Assembly (NCBI GenBank): GCA_016490735.1
Contig: JAEMWC010000055.1
Location: 1 to 64,000 of the forward strand
Length of the DNA stretch: 64,000 nucleotides
From: Pachyseris speciosa
Taxonomy: Eukaryota > Cnidaria > Anthozoa > Scleractinia > Pachyseridae
Direction: 5' to 3'
Positions 15,001 through 24,232 of the stretch are shown here, one piece after another (the stretch's first letter is position 1; every line of letters starts with the position of its first letter). The notes beneath the pieces were generated by a model. That model made no database searches and was not told where the DNA came from. It was given only the letters and a program-made list of their open reading frames with translations. A program made the position numbers and the translations under genes.

Positions 15001-15552
15001 AGAGAGTGAGAAAGGAGGAGGGACGGAGGACAAGAGAAAAAAGCACTAATCACTCTTTTAGTCTTTATAATGGCTACTTTGGAGATAGTTTTTGAACGAG
15101 AAAAAACCGCACCAAGATGCGCCTCTTTCGCGCAGGTACGTTTTATCAAATCCAGACAGATAATTCACTGAAATAGCTCCAGAAGGCTGCAGAAGGCCCA
15201 AAAAGCCGTTTTTCGCTGCAACATGACTCATTGGACAACGTTGGCACAATAGCCTGGAAATATCTGTCTGAATTTGCAAGAACGTACCCGCAGAAATGTG
15301 GAGCCGGTTGACCGAAATGGGTCCAGAACCGGCGTTTTTTGCATCGGACGGGCCCCGCAATAACTTTACAGCACTGAGAAGGAGGGAATGAGAGAGTGAG
15401 AAAGGAGGAGGGACGGAGGAGAAGAGAAAAAAGCACTAATCACTCTTTTAGTCTTTATAATGGCTACTTTGGAGATAGTTTTTGAACGAGAAAAAACCGC
15501 ACCAAGATGCGCCTCTTTCGCGCAGGTACGTTTTATCAAATCCAGACAGATA
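1..15552. repeat. Satellite array, ~40 tandem copies of a 389-390 bp monomer
   Basis: One monomer repeats head to tail from the window edge to 15552, so the array continues leftwards outside the window. Spacing of the landmark CTGCAACATGACTCATTGG is 390 bp in most copies, 389 or 388 where one or two bases are lost (for example near 993, 2090-2175 and 3331). Copies are almost identical; they differ mainly at two marker sites, AGAAGAAGGG/AGAAGGAGGG and GGACAAGAG/GGAGAAGAG. Each unit has a purine-rich GAGAGAGTGAGAAAGGAGGAGGG stretch and a CCGGTT...AACCGG hairpin. Because 390 is divisible by 3 the same open frames recur in every unit, but they stop once per unit and show no protein features. I read this as non-coding satellite DNA. 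Confidence 0.97.
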
Positions 15553-15574
15553 TATATATATATATATATATATT
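15549..15574. repeat. TA dinucleotide microsatellite at the satellite edge
   Basis: The last satellite monomer stops in the middle, at CAGACAGATA, and runs directly into about 12 TA repeats. The satellite itself contains GATA here, so the TA tract could have grown from this point or could mark a break and rejoin. Confidence 0.9.
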
Positions 15575-16200
15575 AAATTAACATTATATATTCATATCTC
15601 CGGGAAATCCGTCTTTTCCGTCTTTTCCGCCTTCATGGAAAAGTTTGTGCTCACTTAATGAATTGATTCAGCAGTCAGTCATTCCTGTAAGTTTTAAACA
15701 TTAATCATTCATGTTTCCGTGAAATCCGCCTTTTCCGCCATCATAAAAAAGTCTTGTGTTCACTCTATGAATTCCAGCAACAGTCAAGTCTTGATACAAC
15801 TTTTGTTTTACGTCCAACATCTTTTCAGCACACACGGAAAAGACGGATTTCTCGGATTTCTCGGGGACATTACACTTGAGCTTCTTGTTGGGATGAAAAG
15901 TTTAAGTCGGATGTTTTAGATGTTCAAATGTGTTTACTCTATGAATTCCACCAGCAGTCAAGTCTTGATACAACTTGTGTTTTATGTCAAACATCTTTTC
16001 AGTGCATAGGGAAAAGACGGATTTCTCGGATTTCTCGGAGACATGAAACTTGAGTTACTGTTTGGCGTGAAAAGTTTAAGTCTGATGTTTTAGATGTTCA
16101 GTTCTTGATTTGTCATGTGTGCGGAAAAGTCGGATTTCACGGAAACGTCAATTTTTAATGTCCGTTTAGTTTTTCTGTAAGTACGCTTAAAAGGAACAAG
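15575..16200. repeat. Tandem duplication (~174 bp period) with CGGATTTC/TTTTCCG short repeats
   Basis: The stretch starting CACTCTATGAATTCCA at 15761 recurs at 15935 and runs to about 16100, giving two diverged copies with a 174-bp period. Both include GGAAAAGACGGATTTCTCGGATTTCTCGG. Related ACGGATTT / GGAAATCCG words occur again at 51.3-53.1 kb, so this is a dispersed family. No gene is supported here. Confidence 0.75.
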
Positions 16201-16216
16201 GAACTACGGGAAACGA

Positions 16217-16832
16217 TCTTCTTCTTCTTCTTGCTCTTCTTGTTCTTCTTCATGCTCTTCTTGTTCTTCTTCTTGCTCTTCTTATTCTTCTTCTTGTTCT
16301 TATTCTTATTCTTCTTCTTGCTCTTCTTGTTCTTCTTCTTGCTCTTCTTGTTCTTCTCCTTGTTCTTCTTCTTGCTCTTCTTCTTCTTCTTTCTTCTCTT
16401 CTTCTTCTTCTTCTTCTTCTTCATGTTCTTCTTGTTCTACTTGTTGTTCTTGTTCTTCTTCTTGTTCTTCTTCTTATTCTTCTTCTTCTTGTTCTTCTTC
16501 TTGCTCTTCTTGTTCTTCTTCTTGTTCTTGTTCTTCTTGTTCTTGTTCTTCTTCTTGTTCTTCTTGCTCTTCTTATTCTTCTTCTTGTTCTTCTCCTTGT
16601 TCTTCTTCTTGCTCTTCTTCTTCTTCTTTCTTCTCTTCTTCTTCTTCTTCTTCATGTTCTTCTTGTTCTACTTGTTGTTCTTGTTCTTCTTCTTATTCTT
16701 CTTCTTCTTGTTCTTCTTCTTGCTCTTCTTGTTCTTCTTCTTGTTCTTGTTCTTCTTGTTCTTGTTCTTCTTCTTGTTCTTCTTGCTCTTCTTATTCTTC
16801 TTCTTGTTCTTCTTCTTGTTCTTCTCCTTGGT
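16217..16832. repeat. Long CTT/GTTCTT polypyrimidine microsatellite
   Basis: About 600 bp consist of CTTCTTCTTGTTCTTCTT-type sequence with internal larger duplications (the TTCATGTTCTTCTTGTTCTACTTG segment appears near 16421 and 16651). Open frames here encode only phenylalanine/leucine or lysine runs and are artefacts. The paralogous block at 53.3 kb holds only about 35 bp of the same tract, so the tract has expanded in this copy. Confidence 0.93.
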
Positions 16833-16837
16833 CTTTC

Positions 16838-17695
16838 TGGTTTCTTTCATTTTTATCGAGATACGAGTGACTAAACTTACCTGTTTTAGCTTCTATAAAA
16901 ATGGCGTTAGTAAAGGTAGCAGACTTAGAATTTCTTCCTCTTGCTAAAGTAAGACGTTCATAACCAAACCTCGCAGAACAAATCGTCGGTTTCCATTGCG
17001 CTTTGAAAATCCTTGAAGAAATGAAAACTCTTGACGATACCCAAAATCTTCAATGAGATATTTCTCCAATGAAGGATTTTTTTGTATAAAATGAGTTGGA
17101 TAATTTTCCTTACAGATCAGCCTGAGTTTACAGTTCATCCACTAAGCCAGGCCGTAATAGAAGGAAAGAGTGTCACATTATCCTGTAACGCCAGTGGAAA
17201 TCCAGGGCCGATTTTTTCATGGACCAAAGGTGGAAAAACTGTTAATACGAACGCCAATCCCAGGATCACCTTATCATCGCAAAACAAGGAGTTGACAATA
17301 AGCAATGTGACTAGAACAGACAGCGGACAATACCAATGCAGTGCAACAAACGCTCGTGGGACGGTCACCTCCAATGCTGCTACCCTTGATGTGCAGTGTA
17401 AGTACTAAGTTATGTTATTCTTCCTTTTCTTGTTGTTGTTGTTGTTGTTGTTGTTGTTCCTATACTTATTGTTGTTCTTCTGCTTTTTGTCTTTGTTCTT
17501 CTTTCCTCTTGTAGTTCTTTTTTTGTTGTTGCTGTTATTCTTACTCCTTGTTATATTTCGTCAATGTCGTCGTCGGTCGTATTTGTCCTTTTGTTGTTTC
17601 TTTGTTTTTTTGTTTTTGTTTTCAAGATATGAGTGTCTAAACGCACCGGTTTTAGCTTGTATGCAAACAATGTTAGTAAAGGTGGCAGACTTAGA
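16838..17695 (+). repeat. Duplicated Ig-exon block, copy 1
   Basis: This block, the Ig exon with its flanking introns, is about 95% alike by eye to 53360-54220. Within it, the sequence upstream of the exon (16845-17060, containing GCAGACTTAGAATTTC) has a diverged direct copy downstream (17625-17870). That pattern suggests the Ig exon unit has been multiplied in tandem with a period near 780 bp. Confidence 0.8.
17116..17397 (+). CDS. Immunoglobulin I-set domain exon (host gene)
   Basis: This is a single 282-nt exon (94 codons) flanked by a polypyrimidine/TACAG acceptor and a GTAAGTAC donor. Both borders are phase 1, typical of shuffled Ig exons. The product shows the Ig signature: first cysteine in VTLSCNASG, tryptophan in FSWTK, and the second cysteine in the DSGQYQCSA motif, with an I-set type G strand (AATLDVQ). 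It would be an extracellular adhesion or receptor domain. A near-identical exon lies at 53643. The two are splice-compatible and on the same strand, so they may belong to one gene with a ~36 kb intron. No start codon or signal peptide is visible in the window, so the exon is internal. Confidence 0.85.
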
Positions 17696-17868
17696 ATTTC
17701 CATGATGTTTCTCCAACATCTAGTTTATCCTAAAGTAGAAGAAAGTAAAATCAAAATTAGTGCTGGTTTTCTTCTTCTTGCTAAAGTGAGTCGTTAATAG
17801 CCAAACGTCGTAGAAGAAATCGTCGGTTTCTATTGTACTGTGGAAATCACTGAAGAAATTCCTCAGTT
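17398..17868 (+). other. Intron-like sequence with GTT microsatellite
   Basis: After the Ig donor there is a (GTT)n run at about 17426-17458, then T-rich sequence, then the diverged direct repeat of the upstream flank. No coding signal was seen. Confidence 0.6.
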
Positions 17869-20300
17869 TGAGTGGCCCTATTAGTATCAAAAGGAACAAA
17901 TTGTTGTTAAAAATAGGAACAAAGTGTTCATGTAGAGTTAAAAAGGCATCTTTTGTTCCGAATTTTTAACATTGAAAGGAACGTTTTATTCCCAAATGAA
18001 ACGCTTAGGAACAAGTCTTCCCATTGGTATTGTTCCTCTTTTTATCATTTTGGTCCTTTTTTTTTTGTTCACTTGAACAACAATTGTTCCTATCAATGCA
18101 TTCCGTTTTGAATGAAATGTCCCTTTTTACTAGCACATGGAACAGCTTGTTCCCAACCGTTCGTTCCTATTTATGTGAAATGGTTCGTGTTAAGAAAATG
18201 GCAGTTCCTTTGTACATGTTGTTCAACAGAACCATTCTTCTACTCTTGCCATCTATGTATTTATCGCTTTTAAATTGCGTGACAAAGCGTTTGGTGTAGT
18301 GTTCAGTTAAAAGGTTTGAAGCAACACGAAACAGAGTCAATAGCAGATTCGATTTACTTAAGAATAATGAACAGTGGCTAGCAGAGGCACGCTTAAGCAA
18401 GTCTGAACTGCAGCCATTGTTGTAGGCATGCACAGGCTTGCCCGAGAAGGCCCGAACCCATTTGAGACGTAACTCTCTGTTATAAATTTGACTACAATAG
18501 TAATAAGCTCGGGCAAGTAGGGCAACTATTGCTTTTTCAATTGGTCTGATTCTTTTGTGCGGTTTTGCTTATCGGTACAAACAAGTCTGTTGGCTAAATT
18601 GGTTGCTCTTTTTCAAGAATGAACAAGAAGGTCAAAGACGATTGGTCTACAATTGACGGTGCATCGCCAAAACCAAAACGGCTTCACTTAGAAAAAGAAG
18701 ATACGGACAGCTTGTATCATTGTCCAATTCAAGTGTGCGAACACGAAGGATTTCAAAGTCAGTGTGGATGCAGGGAACATGTCATTTCTAAGCACAGTTG
18801 GTTCTTTTATTTTGACGAAAAACCCGACCTTTCAGAACTTCAATATTCATCGCAAGTGCGGGACCACTACGAATGACTGCAAATCAAGCCAAAGGGGAAA
18901 AAATGGTGTCATAGTTGTTCCTTCGTCTCCGGCCAAATTAGCGAAGCATTCGCGAAATGGTTGACTGGAAGTGGTGGGGGTTGCAAAAAAGATCGCACAG
19001 CTCAACAAATAGTGAAGAGAAGCTCTCTGAAATTTTGTTGTGAAGACGAGGAAGAATTGATATTTTAAGTGATAGACTACAGTCTGTGCTCCCCAAATCT
19101 TTTGTTCAAGTTCATAGACTACTTGCAAGACGAGTGCAAACTGGGGCATGGTGGGCGATTGGGCTACATAGACGCAATTTCCGAACTAATGGACTATAGA
19201 AAAATCAATGGGGCATCAGTTGCAGTTCTGCAAAACCTATCTGCGACTGATGAATTGTACCTTAAGAGAGCTCGATAGACAGTAACAAAAATGATGAGAT
19301 TGCAGTGGACCCGAGAACTGGACATCGAGACATTAGAAGCTCGAGGTCACTGGGCGACAATGGAGGAATTGCTGCAAGTGGTGAAATTTCACTTGCCACG
19401 TTACGAAAACACCGTAAAGACGTGCAAGTGCAATCCAGGTCAAGTGAGTCCATCAGACTTAACATTTGCCACGAGAGTTGTGTCGGTTTACATGTTCATT
19501 AAAGTGAAGGGGTCGCGCCCTATGACTAATTAGCACTTGACAGTCGACATGGTTAGGGCAGCGAAGGAGAACGGGGGATTTATTTACCAGTTAAAAGTTC
19601 AAGACCGCCAGCAAATACGGATTTGACTCCTTGATTCTAACCGATGCAAGCATCCAGGTCCTCGATAGCTACATCAATTTCGTGAGGCCATTGCTAAAAC
19701 CTCAGTGTGAGTTCTTTCTTGTAACGAGAAATGGAGGTCAACACAGCAAATTGGGCGACGTCATGAGTAAACTAGTTTTTGACGTAATCGGAAAGTACAT
19801 TCACCCGACGCGCTATCATCAAATCGTCTAGACGAAAAGCCTCAATCATCTCACTAGCAAAGAACAAAGGATTTTGTCGGAAGATCAGAAACACAGCTCG
19901 CCAAAGTTCACTATCAAAAGCAAAGGTCGCGCGAAGTTGCTGTGAAGGCTCACGAGTGTCTGCAAAAGCTACAGGGTACCAAAGGGTCTGAGGTGGATAA
20001 CGAGGTGGGCGCAAGGTTTATCGAGGAACTTCAAGTCTTGCAGCACTGGCTGAAAGTACAGAATCGAAAAGCGTGCCCCCTAAGAGGAATACCCCACCGA
20101 CAAACCAATTGCGAATCCAAAGAAGTCATCGCCGGGTGTTGAAATTTACGGCGGATGAGGACGATTTTCTCGAGAAGGGCATAGGCAGATTTGGCCAGCT
20201 CAGTGGACAGCAATTTTTAGAGATCTAGATTTTCAACTTCAGGATGGAAGAATGGCTGACTCTTTAAAGAAAAGGGCGGAACTGAAATTTGTTTTCCGAT
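17869..20300 (+). mobile_element. Crypton-like (tyrosine recombinase + Myb) element, copy 1
   Basis: This segment matches 46490-49660 from AGTGGCCCTATTAGTATCAAAAGGAACAA onward. The first 400 bp are dense in GGAACAA and TTGTTCC words in both orientations. The rest holds a decayed gene (18619-20290). No terminal inverted repeats are evident, as expected if a tyrosine recombinase mobilises it. The ends are estimated from where the two copies stop matching. Confidence 0.55.
18619..20290 (+). pseudogene. Decayed tyrosine-recombinase-like / Myb-domain protein, copy 1
   Basis: Recognisable pieces lie in changing frames. An N-terminus begins MNKKVKDDWSTIDG at 18619. A middle segment near 19069-19270 contains LLFKFIDYLQDECKLG. 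A C-terminal segment at 19631-19831 contains YIHPTRYHQIV, which looks like an HxxR box of tyrosine recombinases. A Myb/SANT-like segment (RFTADEDDFLEKG-type) follows around 20121-20200. Stops and frameshifts separate every piece, for example the stops at about 19066, 19276 and 19831, so the copy is dead. The recombinase call is inference from the HPTRY box and the gene layout; the domain-level similarity needs a profile search. Confidence 0.5.
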
Positions 20301-20581
20301 TGTGATAATCCGAACTTGCAATCTTCTCGTTTGGGGGTTCTGTTTATTTCTTTATCGCTTTTGTGATAAAGGGGCAAATCAGGCATTAAATGATAAATGA
20401 TAGCTCAAACAACTTCTCAGAACTAATTTTATTCAGCCATACTAATTTTAAACTTGAACTGTCATTTTGGAGGCATATTAATCAAGAGTGGAAGTAAATG
20501 TCATTGACAAGACACTGTCTTAGTTCAGCCTGCGTTGAGAACACAAAAAAGGCCAAGTCAGTTGACTCAATGACTTTTAAA
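20301..20581. other. AT-rich spacer without gene signal
   Basis: The sequence between the end of the Crypton-like copy and the helicase-like pseudogene shows no convincing open frame, repeat or RNA signal. Confidence 0.5.
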
Positions 20582-21134
20582 CTACTCTTTTGTGCAATCC
20601 TGTGAGCTGAAAAAGCTGGTTTCTCGTGTCTGTCCCTTTGATAACTGGCTTCGCGAGAGTCGACGTCTCTTTGATGGTCTGCCTGGTGAAGGCAGCGGTA
20701 ACACTGGCGATGGACAAACATTGGCACTGACATAACTCGAAGGCACGTAAGAACGCGTCTTATGCGTTGGAGCCAATTCTTGGTCGTCGTATTCGACAGA
20801 TTCCTGGCTTGTCGGTGGACTGAACATTGCTTGTGGCTCGTTGGTGGACGGAACGTAAAAGGAGGTTTTCGGAGTGAGGAATAATGGGCAGTCGTCGTTG
20901 TCCATTTCAGGTGAAGTGATCACGGGTGGGTCTCTGTTGGGGTCGTTGAAATTGCGTACGTTGACGATCATTGGTAACGGGGAATAAACGTCACGCACGC
21001 AATTCACGCAGGCCCGCTCTACCAATCCACGCTCTAAACACCGTTTGTTTCCTTCCTCCACGGCCATCTGTAAGCCCAGCGTGCCTGGTTGCTGGTGGAA
21101 TGCCCGCAATTTGTCGCTGTCGATTTCCAACAAA
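20582..21134 (-). pseudogene. 3' part of the SF3-helicase-like gene interrupted by the Polinton
   Basis: This open frame reads from the insertion point (LLEIDSDKLRAF) to a stop at 20582. Its C-terminal tail is rich in basic residues and serine/proline (PSKRRRLSRS), suggesting a nuclear protein. The other side of the insertion (39771 onward) continues the same minus-strand host sequence, so the two parts formed one gene before the element inserted. The codons read between 21141 and 21193 belong to the inserted element's terminal repeat, not to this gene. Confidence 0.6.
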
Positions 21135-21140
21135 CTCTTT
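21135..21140. repeat. Target-site duplication CTCTTT (left)
   Basis: CTCTTT directly precedes the left terminal repeat and is repeated directly after the right one (39765-39770). Six base pairs is the hallmark length for Polinton/Maverick integration. Confidence 0.9.
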
Positions 21141-21514
21141 AGTAGTATAGTAATTGGGGGTACCAGCGCAAAATTTATTAAAGGGGGTTCCAACGCAAAA
21201 ATTTAATTAACTATATATTTAAATCTGCTGGTAAAATTTTTGACTATATCTGATGTTGATGAAATTCTTGTGTTTGGGGTACCAGCGCAAAATTTATTAA
21301 AGGGGGTTCCAACGCAAAAATTAATTTGATTGCAAACTAAAATTTGATGAACTATATATTTAAATCTGCTGGTAAAATTTTTGACTATATCTGGTGTTGA
21401 TGAAATTCTTGTGTTTGGGGTACCAGCGCAAAATCATGGTATCAGCGCGTGGTTTCAATGGAATCTGGCGTATAGTATCCTGCGCGTGGAATTCTAATCG
21501 CTTAATGGTTTCAG
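21141..21514 (+). repeat. Left terminal inverted repeat, internally expanded
   Basis: It matches the reverse complement of 39559-39764 but is about 170 bp longer. The extra length comes from duplication of a TACCAGCGCAAAA...TTTGGGG segment: the word TACCAGCGCAAAA starts at 21161, 21280 and 21421, with a related TTCCAACGCAAAAA in the first two units. GGGGTACC at the junctions is a short palindrome. Confidence 0.92.
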
Positions 21515-21667
21515 CACATTTTCCAATTTTTGTCAATCTATAGTTATTTTTATTTGATGGCAATCTATATTAAAATTCTCGGAAAACTACAGGGTGTAAC
21601 ATTCTTGGAAAACAGGAAATGAGTCATCGCCTATAGCTATTATTTCTCACGCGGAACCGTCAGATGG

Positions 21668-21699
21668 TTTAAAAATAAAATATCAAATAATATTATAGA
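21668..21699 (+). promoter_or_regulatory. Early-type promoter box before the VLTF3-like gene
   Basis: TTTAAAAATAAAA at 21668-21680 is followed by AATATTATAGAATG, whose ATG at 21700 is the start codon. The same box with the same ~32-33 nt spacing precedes the BRO/VRR-NUC, UBA-like and polymerase genes. Confidence 0.6.
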
Positions 21700-22263
21700 A
21701 TGAGTTGTAATTCAGAAATTCACAATGAATTAATGACTATGGAAGAGTATACTTGTCCTTTTTGTGATGAGAAATTGGTAGAAGTAAAAAGTAGTGGAGC
21801 TGCATCATGCTGTGACAATCGGAAAATGTTAAACGATGGTGGTATGAGCCTCTGCACAAATTGTGGTTCAGTTCATGGTTATGATTATGTTAAAGAGTAT
21901 GTTGACTTTTATGAGAATATGTATAAGATACGACGGAAATCGGTATATCATCGGAAGTACCATATCGAAAATATGATAAATGGTATATGCCGTGATAATG
22001 GTTTTCAAATTTCTGTAAAAGATAGTGGAAAAATATTAAAAATATTCGAAGAGATAGACAAAGTACTCCCATTAGTGAATAAGAATCGTAAACGGATGAT
22101 AAGTACAAAATTTGTTCTTAAGCAAATATTTATAATGCTTGGTCTTCCATTCGAGAGTATAACAATTACTAATTCAAAAAAGACGCTTAAATTTTATAAT
22201 CAATATTGGGTTGAAATCTTATTGTTGATATTTGATGTAATTACTGGTATTATTAGACAGTAA
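21700..22263 (+). CDS. VLTF3-like zinc-ribbon late transcription factor
   Basis: The intact 187-residue protein has a C-terminal fold and zinc-binding pattern like the poxvirus A2/VLTF3 family: CPFC (residues 19-22), CC (37-38) and CTNC (52-55). A basic YHRKYH segment follows, then a helical region with the family's RKR(M)IS and YNQYW motifs near 126-169. In large DNA viruses this factor activates late (structural) genes. It is the only rightward gene at the left end and its stop overlaps the tail of the converging membrane-protein gene by 11 bp. It carries the early-type promoter, as expected for a regulator of late genes. The family call is by motif pattern; a profile search would settle it. 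Confidence 0.75.
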   Translation: MSCNSEIHNELMTMEEYTCPFCDEKLVEVKSSGAASCCDNRKMLNDGGMSLCTNCGSVHGYDYVKEYVDFYENMYKIRRKSVYHRKYHIENMINGICRDNGFQISVKDSGKILKIFEEIDKVLPLVNKNRKRMISTKFVLKQIFIMLGLPFESITITNSKKTLKFYNQYWVEILLLIFDVITGIIRQ

Positions 22264-22741
22264 ATTTTTCATCATATTTTAGTAGGTACTTATCGATAAC
22301 AGGACTGTTGTCAGTCACATAATCATCAATGTTCTTCATTGTGTTATGGATGCTTGACTCATTGAAATTACCACTCCTCATTGTGTCTTTTATGGTATTA
22401 AGTAGATGTTGATAACTTTGATAAGCATATGTACAATTCTGTATTTTCAGATCAAGGTTTTTATGCTTCATCCACCCTTGTATCAATAGTGATGCAGTAC
22501 TGATGGCTACCAGACTGACACCACCAGTTGAAATGCTTGCAGCAAGACCACCAGTTGCAAAGATAATAGAAGCTGAATTACCAGCTAATTTCCATATTTT
22601 GAACCGTTTAACTGCTTGTTTATAAGCCCAACACTTTCTGTGATATGTATGGTAATAGGATTTAAGTTCCTTGACCTGGTCTTCAGTTAATTCACCTGAA
22701 ATATGATTCCAGTTGAATATATTCTTCCGTTTAACCGACAT
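22253..22741 (-). CDS. Two-helix membrane protein, SLATT-like
   Basis: The intact frame encodes 162 residues from the ATG at 22741; an ATG three codons upstream is possible. After a basic, aromatic N-terminal helix (YYHTYHRKCWAYKQA), two hydrophobic segments follow, one around SASIIFATGGLAASI and one around GVSLVAISTASLLIQGW, joined by a glycine turn. A long amphipathic helix with regularly spaced tyrosines comes next (CTYAYQSYQHLL). That plan resembles SLATT domains, which are membrane modules seen near nucleotide-signalling systems, but the match is structural impression only. It could instead be a viral membrane or viroporin-type protein. Its start sits in an ATATATG context like the other genes of the element. 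Confidence 0.5.
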   Translation of the reverse strand: MSVKRKNIFNWNHISGELTEDQVKELKSYYHTYHRKCWAYKQAVKRFKIWKLAGNSASIIFATGGLAASISTGGVSLVAISTASLLIQGWMKHKNLDLKIQNCTYAYQSYQHLLNTIKDTMRSGNFNESSIHNTMKNIDDYVTDNSPVIDKYLLKYDEKFTV

Positions 22742-22750
22742 ATATATCAT

Positions 22751-23173
22751 TTATATTATAATCCTCTTGAAAATACAGTAAATCAAACCAGAAATCTGTC
22801 CACACAATGGAGATCTCTTCATAAATCTTGATGTTGCATTTTCTGATAAGGCATATGTATACCCTCTATCAAGTGAGTAATAGTCATAGAATCTACCAAA
22901 AGCATCATGGAGAATACCGTGTGAGTTTAATATATCAATCCAACCAAGTGTTCTTTCAAGAAATCGTGTGAGTCAACCATTTCCCGGGCCAATAAGTCCT
23001 ATATCCTTATGAAGATGCAATATGTTTTCAACTGTGTGTATTTCATTGAAATGTTTGTGGTGTAAAAATTGGTATACAAGGCATGATTTAAGAATTGAGT
23101 CATCAACGTAAGGATATTGTTTTTTTGTTTCTTCAAATGAATATTCCACATATTTGATTATGTCTTCTATCAT
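22751..23173 (-). pseudogene. Unassigned Polinton protein with possible phospholipase-like HD motif
   Basis: The gene starts at the ATG at 23173, whose ATGA overlaps the stop of the upstream fibre gene. It runs about 140 codons to 22751 with one in-frame TGA at 22973-22975, shortly after GLIGPGNG. Past the stop, the frame continues with LGWIDILNSHGILHDAFG. GPGN followed by a histidine-aspartate pair recalls the calcium loop and catalytic HD of phospholipase A2 proteins, but the cysteine pattern is absent and I would not assign it on this alone. No transmembrane segment is clear. Confidence 0.45.
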
Positions 23174-24216
23174 ATATTATATCGTTGTATTAAAATTTGA
23201 TGATGATCTAAAATTGTTTTTTCATCTAACATGAAATCCAAGTATACACAGAAAAAAATAATACAACCGTCTAAAGGTGCGATGGAATTTGGATTTAAAT
23301 CACCAAAAGTCATTTGTTGACTACCGGTTCTGTTGGCAGATGTAAAACTTCCCACATGTTTTTTGTTCCAATAGATTTTACTTTTGTTTGTATTAGGAGA
23401 AGATAAATTATCCTAATGAACAGACAAGCAGTGCCAAATATTGATTTTACCCAGATCATTTACGGAATAATCTGCTAATTTTTTGAAATTTTGTATAGAT
23501 GCTGCTGGACCAAAATACACACAATTTGTTTGATCAACACCACTTATAGCTAAATTTGAACCATTGTAATAGCTGACAAACTTATCATAACCTCCATTAT
23601 CATGACCAAAAAGTCCATTTTTCCATGGATTTCCACCTGTATTTGAATTTAATTTGTAAACAATGAAAATATTAACAGCATTATTATTTAAATTAATTTG
23701 ACTCATCATTCTCTGTGATCCGCCAAATTTTAAAAAATAACGTCCATTAAGTTTCTCAGCCTTGGTACAAACAGTAGGTCTTGAATTTATGGTTGATTGT
23801 GTTGCATCATTTTCTTCATTTGAAAGATCGTATAATGTTTCAACTTTTCTGTTTGCATTCATATCTACAAAATCATCATTGGCTCTGTCAATTTGATAAA
23901 CACATTTTGAGTATAATCTGATAAATTCAGAAACCCACAAATCCAAAAAACTATCTCTAACAATGTCAGAAACTTGTGATTTGACAACAACATGATCAGA
24001 ATCATTGCCTGCTTTTACATTTGTCAAAAGTTTGTTTCCAAGATCATAGTGCCCATCTTGTGTCAAATTAAATCCATTTCCATTATCAGCTTTATCACCT
24101 TTTGGACCGATTAGACCTCTATCACCTTCATCACCTTTGTCACCTTTATCACCTTTAGGACCTGTTTTACCAGTTCTTATATTATCTTTATTTGGTGAAT
24201 AGTTGAATATACCCAT
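23170..24216 (-). pseudogene. Short fibre protein: collagen-like stalk and lectin-type head
   Basis: The start at 24216 lies in a TCTAA-N8-TATATG block. The first ~20 residues (MGIFNYSPNK...) match those of the longer fibre gene at 27155. A collagen-like run of Gly-X-Y triplets (GPKGDKGDKGDEGDRG) follows at about residues 19-45, then a linker and a beta-rich region with LNGRYFLKFGG and NIFIVYKL, which looks like a concanavalin/LamG-type lectin fold. One in-frame TAG (23413-23415) interrupts the head; the frame then continues to a stop at 23170. Together with the longer gene this would be the spike that contacts host cells. The head type is inference. Confidence 0.65.
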
Positions 24217-24232
24217 ATAATATTAATTTAGA
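24214..24232 (-). promoter_or_regulatory. Late-type promoter of the short fibre gene
   Basis: On the minus strand the block reads TCTAA-ATTAATAT-TATATG, its ATG being the start codon. It lies immediately after the stop of the long fibre gene. Confidence 0.6.

Noticed and set aside
258..15436. Dozens of 95-160 residue minus-strand open frames in the satellite
   Set aside because: They repeat once per monomer because the unit length is divisible by 3, have no domain, and two overlapping frames are equally open. No evidence of a gene.
1..15552. CRISPR array
   Set aside because: Repeats are 390 bp, contiguous, without variable spacers, in a eukaryotic context.
16231..16947. 238-residue plus-strand frame of Phe/Leu and opposing poly-Lys frames
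   Set aside because: Direct translation of the CTT microsatellite.
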